DNA from: Qaidamihabitans albus
GTDB taxonomy: Bacteria; Actinomycetota; Actinomycetes; Mycobacteriales; Pseudonocardiaceae
NCBI RefSeq assembly: GCF_016464705.1
Contig: NZ_JAEHOB010000007.1
Coordinates: 62,001-126,000, forward strand
Direction of reading: 5' to 3'
Length of the DNA stretch: 64,000 nucleotides
A model generated the notes under the pieces. That model did not search any database. It was not told the origin of the DNA and saw only the letters and a program-made list of their open reading frames with translations. A program made the translations under genes and the position numbers. Shown here one piece after another: positions 59,423 through 64,000 of the stretch. Each line of letters begins with the position of its first letter. The stretch's first letter is position 1.

Positions 59423-60856
59423 CTATCTCCGTTCCGTTGTCGTCGCGTCGTTTACCGTGGCGGCACTCAGTTCTGATTCCTCGGGTTCCGCGCCAGGTGC
59501 CCGCGTGCGCGCGAGCGCCACGACCGACGCGGCGCTGAGGGCCGTCGCCACGATGACGGCTGCCCGCATCCCTTCCGGCCGGTAGGAGGAGAGCGCCCAG
59601 GTCAGGGTGGCCAGTGCCGGCCCAAGGGCGAAGCCCGCCTGGCGGGCGAGGCTGGTCGAGGCGCCCGTCGTCGCCAGCAGCGCCCGCGGCGCGCTGGTCA
59701 TCGCGATCGCCATGTTGGGGGCGTTGAACAGCCCGTTGCCACAGCCCGCCAGGAACAGGCGCCATACCAGATCGCCGAGCCCCCAGGCTCCGTCCATCGG
59801 CAGCACGAGCGCCAGGCCGACGGTGAACAGGGCGGCGCCGAGGGCCGCCGTCCGACGCCGCCCCCACCAGTCCCCCAGGAACCCACCGATCAGTCCCGTG
59901 AGCGCCATTCCCACCGGGAACGCGAGGATGGTGACCCCGGCCGCCGACGCGGACATGCCGAGCGACCGCTGCAGGAAGTAGGGGGTGATGAAGAAGACCG
60001 TGCCGATGGCCGTGGCCGCCAGGGTCAAGGCCAGGTGCGGCCCCGACTCCCCCGGCGAGCGCAGGAGCCGACGGACGGCGGCACTGGTGGGCATGCGCAG
60101 CCACAGGCCGAGCAGGAGCGCCCCCAGGAGCGCGAGCGTCATCCACGCAGGCCCGTCGCTCGCGGTGAGCGTGAGCGCGAGTAGCACCGAGGCCACGGCG
60201 ACGCTGAGCAGGAGTGCCTCGGCGCACCAGGAGCGATCGGGCGCGCGCAACGGGGCCCCGGGTGGCAGCATGCGCAGCCCGGCCGCCAGCACGAGGGCAC
60301 TCACGGGGACGTTGACGAAGAAGATCCCCGGCCAGCCGAATCCGTCGACGATCAGGCCACCCAGCACCGGACCGCTGATCAGCCCGACCGGGCCGAGGGT
60401 CGTGATCAGTCCCATGGCACGCCCGCGTGCCTGCGCCCGCACGGCCGTCGTGGCCAACGCGGGCACCAGCGAGAACAGGAGCGCGCCGAACGTTCCCTGG
60501 ACCAGCCGTGCGGCGATGAGCCAGGCCAGGCCGGGAGCGAGCCCGGCAGCGACGCTCGCGAGCGCGAAACCACTGAGCGAGAACACCAGGGCGGGCCGGT
60601 GCCCGACCGTGTCGAGCCAGCGACCGCTGGGCAGTGCCAGACCGGCCAGCGGCAGCAGGTAGGCGAGCAGCACCCACTCGGTCATACTGGTCGTGATCTC
60701 GAAGTCACCCTCGATCACCGGCAGCGCGACTGCGACGATGCTCATGTCCACCGACGCCATGAACACGGCGAGGCCGACGGCCGCCACCAGCCACCACCGG
60801 TCCCGCTGCCGATCGACGTGTGCCTCCGGGCTCATCCGGTCGATTCCGTCGGTCAC
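59423..60856 (-). CDS. MFS exporter, DHA2 (EmrB/QacA) family
   Basis: 477 residues with 14 predicted helices. Motif A region GRWLDTVGHRPALVFSLSGFAL (canonical GxLaDrxGrkxxl), motif C-like GPVGLISGPVLGGLI in helix 5, and ASVDMSIVAVALPVI in helix 1 (motif D1). Such proton antiporters expel drugs, dyes or natural products. Co-directional with the VOC gene and divergent from the ECF sigma gene across an 87-nt region with a palindrome. Confidence 0.88.
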   Translation of the reverse strand: MTDGIDRMSPEAHVDRQRDRWWLVAAVGLAVFMASVDMSIVAVALPVIEGDFEITTSMTEWVLLAYLLPLAGLALPSGRWLDTVGHRPALVFSLSGFALASVAAGLAPGLAWLIAARLVQGTFGALLFSLVPALATTAVRAQARGRAMGLITTLGPVGLISGPVLGGLIVDGFGWPGIFFVNVPVSALVLAAGLRMLPPGAPLRAPDRSWCAEALLLSVAVASVLLALTLTASDGPAWMTLALLGALLLGLWLRMPTSAAVRRLLRSPGESGPHLALTLAATAIGTVFFITPYFLQRSLGMSASAAGVTILAFPVGMALTGLIGGFLGDWWGRRRTAALGAALFTVGLALVLPMDGAWGLGDLVWRLFLAGCGNGLFNAPNMAIAMTSAPRALLATTGASTSLARQAGFALGPALATLTWALSSYRPEGMRAAVIVATALSAASVVALARTRAPGAEPEESELSAATVNDATTTERR

Positions 60857-60897
60857 AGCAGTTCTCCCCCTTTGCCGTTCGTCACGTTCCGCCGGTC

Positions 60898-60924
60898 GGC
60901 GGGCTCATCCCGAATGAGCCCGCC
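60898..60924. promoter_or_regulatory. 11-bp inverted repeat in the MFS / sigma-factor divergent promoter
   Basis: GGCGGGCTCAT and its complement ATGAGCCCGCC around CCCGA, 19 nt before the sigma start and 41 nt before the MFS start. It could be an operator for both genes or a leader hairpin of the sigma mRNA. Confidence 0.5.
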
Positions 60925-60943
60925 CGAGGGAATGGTGTGACAG

Positions 60944-61834
60944 GTGGACGAGAACGAGTGGCTCGCCGAACGTTTCGAGGAGCACCGGCCGCGGCTGCGT
61001 GCGGTGGCCTACCGGATGCTGGGATCACTGTCCGAGGCCGAGGACGCCGTCCAGGACGCCTGGCTCCGGCTCGACCGGGCCGAGGCCGACAAGATCGACA
61101 ACCTCGGCGGCTGGCTGACCACGGTTGTCGGCCGCGAGTGCCTGCACCTGCTGAGGTCGCGTCGCCGCCGGCGCGAGGAGCTCGTGGACACGGTCGGAAA
61201 GCCGCTGCCGGACCCGGTCATCGCCGCCGCCGGTGCCGCGGTCGACGCCGAGCAGGAGGTGCTGCTCGCCGACTCGATCGGTCTCGCGCTGCTGGTGGTT
61301 CTCGACTCCCTCAGCCCGGCCGAGCGGCTGGCGTTCGTGCTGCACGACATGTTCGACCTCCCCTTCGACGAGATCGCCCCCCTGGTGGGCCGCAGCCCGG
61401 CAGCCGCCCGCCAGCTCGCCAGCCGCGCCCGCCGGCGCGTCCGGGGCGCCGAGCCGCCTTCTCCCGACCCGGACCGGGCCCGGCAGCGGGAGGTCGTCGA
61501 CGCGTTCTACGCGGCCGCGAACGCTGGGGACTTCGCCGCGCTCGTCGAGCTCCTCGACCCCGGCGTCGTCTTCCACGCCGACTACGGCCCAGGCCGGTCA
61601 CCCGCCGTATACCGGGGGGCGGCGACGGTCGCCAGGCAGGCGCGTGCCGCCCACGGCGCCGACCTCCACCCGGTGCTGGTCAACGGTCTCCCCGGAGTGA
61701 TCAGCGCCAGGCACGGCCGCCCCGTGTCGATGGTCGCCTTCGTCGTCGTGGGCGACCGGATCGTCGAGATCTACGGCATACGCGACCCCGACCGCGTGCG
61801 GCGGCTGGCAGCCGGAGTCATCCGGTTCGGCTAG
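60944..61834 (+). CDS. ECF41-type sigma factor with SnoaL-like C-terminal domain (SigJ-like)
   Basis: 296 residues from GTG 60944. Region 2 (RLRAVAYRMLGSLSEAEDAVQDAWLRL, then NLGGWLTTVVGRECLHLLRSRR) and region 4 (DSLSPAERLAFVLHDMFDLPFDEIAPLVGRSPAAARQLASRARRRV) are intact. Residues about 180-290 form an NTF2/SnoaL-like domain (VVDAFYAAANAGDFAALVELLDP, VVVGDRIVEIYGIRDPDR), which in ECF41 sigmas replaces an anti-sigma factor as internal regulator. The usual ECF41 partner oxidoreductase is absent; the divergent MFS-VOC pair may be its target. Its TAG stop shares CTAG with lpqW. Confidence 0.9.
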   Translation: MDENEWLAERFEEHRPRLRAVAYRMLGSLSEAEDAVQDAWLRLDRAEADKIDNLGGWLTTVVGRECLHLLRSRRRRREELVDTVGKPLPDPVIAAAGAAVDAEQEVLLADSIGLALLVVLDSLSPAERLAFVLHDMFDLPFDEIAPLVGRSPAAARQLASRARRRVRGAEPPSPDPDRARQREVVDAFYAAANAGDFAALVELLDPGVVFHADYGPGRSPAVYRGAATVARQARAAHGADLHPVLVNGLPGVISARHGRPVSMVAFVVVGDRIVEIYGIRDPDRVRRLAAGVIRFG

Positions 61835-63609
61835 CGGTTGCCCCGGGTCCAGTTCACGGCGGAGGAGAACGGGCCGGCCAGCGGCGGGCCCGGCGTCACG
61901 CCGAGCACGCCGCTGCCGATGGCGAGGGTCTCGCTGAGCTGGAACAGCGGGATCGCGACGTGCTCCCGCCACAGCTCGGGCTCCACCGAGGCCAGCGTCG
62001 GCGCCGTCGACACCTCGCCGGTGAGCGCCGCCTCGATCCGCGGTTGCAGGCTCTCGTCGCAGAACGCCGCCGGGTTCGCCGGGGTTATCGAGGTCTCTTC
62101 CGAGGTCTCGGAGTTGCCCGAGCCTCCCGAGTCCCCGGACGTGTCGTCCCAGCCTGGCCCGCAGCCGAAGCTCGAAGCCAGGTCCGACGCCGGATCACCA
62201 CCGGCGGGCTGCGGGACGACCGCGATGTCGACGGCGACCGCTCCGTTCTGCGGGCTCGCCTGACCGTCGTCTCCCTCGGCACCGTCCGTGCTCACCGGCA
62301 TCGCGAGCAGTTCGGAGAACAGCTCGCGCGGGGGCGGGTTGACGATGGTGACGTCCACACCGGCGGCCATCAGCTGCCTGCCGAGGGCCTTCGCGATACC
62401 GGCGTAGGGCTCCCGCTGGCCGGGAGAGGCGATCACCAGGGACAGCGGCTCGCCGTCACGGCGCCAGGTGCCCGCCTCCTTGATGTACCCGGCCGCGGAG
62501 AGCAGCTCGTCGGCCCGGCGCGGGCCGGGCGCGGCGGGCCGGGTGGGCGCGTAGTCACTCGCGGAGGGCGGCAGCACGTGCGCGTCGGCGGGCAGCCGTG
62601 CCGAAGGGCCGCCGCCGGTTCCCTCCTCGATCAGTCCGGCACGGTCGATGAGCGCGGCGACGCCGGCCCGTACCTGATCGTCGGCCAGCACCGAACCCGC
62701 CGGGCGCAACAGCACCTCGACGGTCCGCGGCCGGGCGAGGGTGTGCAGCTGGATGTCGTCGCCGAGCCCCTCGAACAGCTTCCGGCCCGCGGCGTCGGTG
62801 CTGGCGAGCGCGAACTGGTCGTGGCCGCTGCGCAGGGCGGCCGCCATACCCTGCTGGTCCGACCGGCGCAGCACGATGCGGTCGACGGCGGCCGGTTTCT
62901 CCCAGTACCGCTCGTTGCGTTCGAGCACGATCTCGCCGCGCGCGTTGTCCAGCGTCTTGATCGAGAACGGGCCGCCGTAGGCGGGGAAGCTGTCCGCCAG
63001 CGCGCCCTGCCAGCCGCCCGGGGCGTCCTTGAGCAGGTGTGCGGGGAGGAGGTTGTCGAAGAGTGTCTTCCAGCCGGGGTACGGGTCGGTGAACGTGACC
63101 TCGACCCGCTTGCCCCCCTCGCCCGGCTGGATGCCCGAGATCAACCGGTACCCGGCGGGATCGACGACGCCTGGCTGGTTCTTCATCGCGTCGGCGAGGT
63201 AGGCGAAGTCCTCGACGGCGATCGGGGCGCCGTCCGACCAGGAGGCATCGGGCCGGATCTGGTACACGACCGTGAACGGCTCCTGCGAGGTCACCTTCGC
63301 GGAGGTCATCAGGCTCTCGTCGAGCGTCGGCACGCCCTCCTCGTCCGGCCGGAACACCGACGGCAGCAGCATCTGCGAGAGCGCCGAGGTGATGGTGGAC
63401 GAGTCGGCCAGGTTGTGCGGGTTGTACCCGCCGACGATGGCGTCGAGGCTGACGACGATCTGCGAGGCGGTGTCCTCGGGCGGCGGTTCGCTCTGCGCGG
63501 CGGGCGAGGACACCACCGGCGGAGGTGGCGTGTTGGTGCACCCGCTCGCCCCCAGTGCGAATGCGAGCGCCAGTGCCGCGGCTGCCTTTCCCTTGCCAGT
63601 CGCCCGCAC
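61831..63609 (-). CDS. lpqW: LpqW-like lipoprotein (family-5 substrate-binding protein fold)
   Basis: 592 residues from GTG 63609 (GGAGGGG upstream). Lipobox ASGC lipidates Cys24. The fold matches OppA/LpqW: DAIVGGYNPHNLADSSTITSALSQMLLPSVF, VVYQIRPDASWSDGAPIAVEDFAYL, GPFSIKTLDNARGEIVLERNERYW. A low-complexity acidic Ser/Gly insertion follows GCGPGWDD (about 490-515). In mycobacteria LpqW steers mannolipid (LAM/PIM) synthesis; its gene is next to typA, as here. The gene ends by sharing CTAG with the sigma gene. Confidence 0.85.
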   Translation of the reverse strand: MRATGKGKAAAALALAFALGASGCTNTPPPPVVSSPAAQSEPPPEDTASQIVVSLDAIVGGYNPHNLADSSTITSALSQMLLPSVFRPDEEGVPTLDESLMTSAKVTSQEPFTVVYQIRPDASWSDGAPIAVEDFAYLADAMKNQPGVVDPAGYRLISGIQPGEGGKRVEVTFTDPYPGWKTLFDNLLPAHLLKDAPGGWQGALADSFPAYGGPFSIKTLDNARGEIVLERNERYWEKPAAVDRIVLRRSDQQGMAAALRSGHDQFALASTDAAGRKLFEGLGDDIQLHTLARPRTVEVLLRPAGSVLADDQVRAGVAALIDRAGLIEEGTGGGPSARLPADAHVLPPSASDYAPTRPAAPGPRRADELLSAAGYIKEAGTWRRDGEPLSLVIASPGQREPYAGIAKALGRQLMAAGVDVTIVNPPPRELFSELLAMPVSTDGAEGDDGQASPQNGAVAVDIAVVPQPAGGDPASDLASSFGCGPGWDDTSGDSGGSGNSETSEETSITPANPAAFCDESLQPRIEAALTGEVSTAPTLASVEPELWREHVAIPLFQLSETLAIGSGVLGVTPGPPLAGPFSSAVNWTRGNR

Positions 63610-63755
63610 GCCGCAGCCCCTCCTGCTCGCCTGAACCGTCGTCGTGACACGTTCTCCGCGGCCACGAGACTGCCAGACCGCAAGTAAAAGACGGCTACCG
63701 GATCAGGTACCGCTACCTGGGTGACGCACGGCGGCCGGCATCGGTTCCCGGAAGC

Positions 63756-64000
63756 TCAGGCGTCCCGGTCCCTGCTCTTCGCCCGCGAGCGCTCCTTGGC
63801 ACGCTGGTTGACGTCCAGGGTGAGCTTGCGCACGCGCACGACGTCCGGACCGACCTCGACACACTCGTCGGAGCCGAGGAACTCCAGCGCCTCCTCCAGC
63901 CCGAGCTTGCGCGGCCGCGCAAGCCGCTCCAGCTCGTCCCCGGTGGAGGAACGGATGTTGGTGAGCTTCTTCTCCTTGGTGATGTTGATGTCGAGGTCCT
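63756..64000 (-). CDS. typA: Translational GTPase TypA/BipA, C-terminal end (truncated by window edge)
   Basis: Eighty-one codons from the window end to TGA at 63758-63756. DLDINITKEKKLTNIRSSTGDE, then LEEALEFLGSDECVEVGPDVVRVRK and NQRAKERSRAKSRD, are the conserved C-terminal domain of TypA, a ribosome-associated GTPase of stress and cold adaptation. lpqW lies downstream on the same strand with a 146-nt gap. Confidence 0.92.
   Translation of the reverse strand, partial: DLDINITKEKKLTNIRSSTGDELERLARPRKLGLEEALEFLGSDECVEVGPDVVRVRKLTLDVNQRAKERSRAKSRDRDA

Overview
The window comes from a high-GC Gram-positive actinomycete, most likely a member of the Pseudonocardiaceae (Amycolatopsis / Saccharomonospora / Prauserella type). 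The evidence is GC-rich coding with many GTG/TTG starts, two WhiB proteins, MtrA-MtrB-LpqB, a mycothiol-linked SigH/RshA pair, MshB (mycothiol synthesis), SecA1 with a basic tail, ribosomal protein bL37, and an EspG/PPE-like/DUF3558 cluster. Much of 5.9-49.5 kb follows the mycobacterial order whiB1-pdtaS-rshA-sigH ... rsgA ... secA-hpf-comF-lpqB-mtrB-mtrA-tmk-sahH ... manA-tobH-manB-whiB2. No rRNA, tRNA, CRISPR array, transposase or prophage gene was seen.

Layout. 0-5.6 kb: the 3' part of a deoxysugar 3,5-epimerase, a secreted cholesterol-oxidase-type flavoenzyme, a hotdog protein, a phosphatase/acetyltransferase pair and a diacylglycerol-kinase-like lipid kinase. 5.8-9.3 kb: regulatory block of whiB1 (with a CRP-like site), pdtaS, bL37 and rshA-sigH with an exact SigH-type autoregulatory promoter. 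9.25-17.7 kb: YbaK, a hydrolase/SRAP pair, rsgA (preceded by three perfect 19-bp repeats), a lipoprotein, pruA, a WS/DGAT-like acyltransferase and a TrmH methyltransferase. 17.8-21 kb: a four-gene type VII-secretion-associated operon. 21-37 kb: HAD protein, Rv3235-family protein, secA, hpf, comF, the mtrA-mtrB-lpqB operon, an IclR regulator, tmk, sahH and a large membrane protein. 37-45 kb: a sortase-type LASTG surface protein, two transporters, and the mannose-activation operon DUF3499-manB-Trm112-tobH-manA. 45-52.6 kb: a degenerate zincin-family protein, a 1,100-residue membrane glycosyltransferase, whiB2, an M50 protease and mshB. 53-59 kb: a complete five-gene peptide ABC importer. 59-64 kb: glyoxalase-fold protein, MFS exporter, divergent ECF41-type sigma factor, lpqW and the 3' end of typA.

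How it fits together. Several genes serve the cell envelope: MtrAB-LpqB signalling, SecA export, mannose-1-phosphate supply, LpqW, lipoproteins, a sorted surface protein and an EspG-linked substrate operon. A second theme is redox and thiol stress: SigH/RshA, MshB, WhiB iron-sulphur proteins. Most convergent gene ends carry perfect hairpins.

The most unusual signal is a 46-bp dispersed palindromic element present four times (17.7, 32.4, 40.7 and 50.5 kb). Three copies lie exactly at convergent gene ends, and its arm supplies the final serine codon and the TGA stop of four different genes. A compensatory two-base change in the stem suggests it works as a hairpin.
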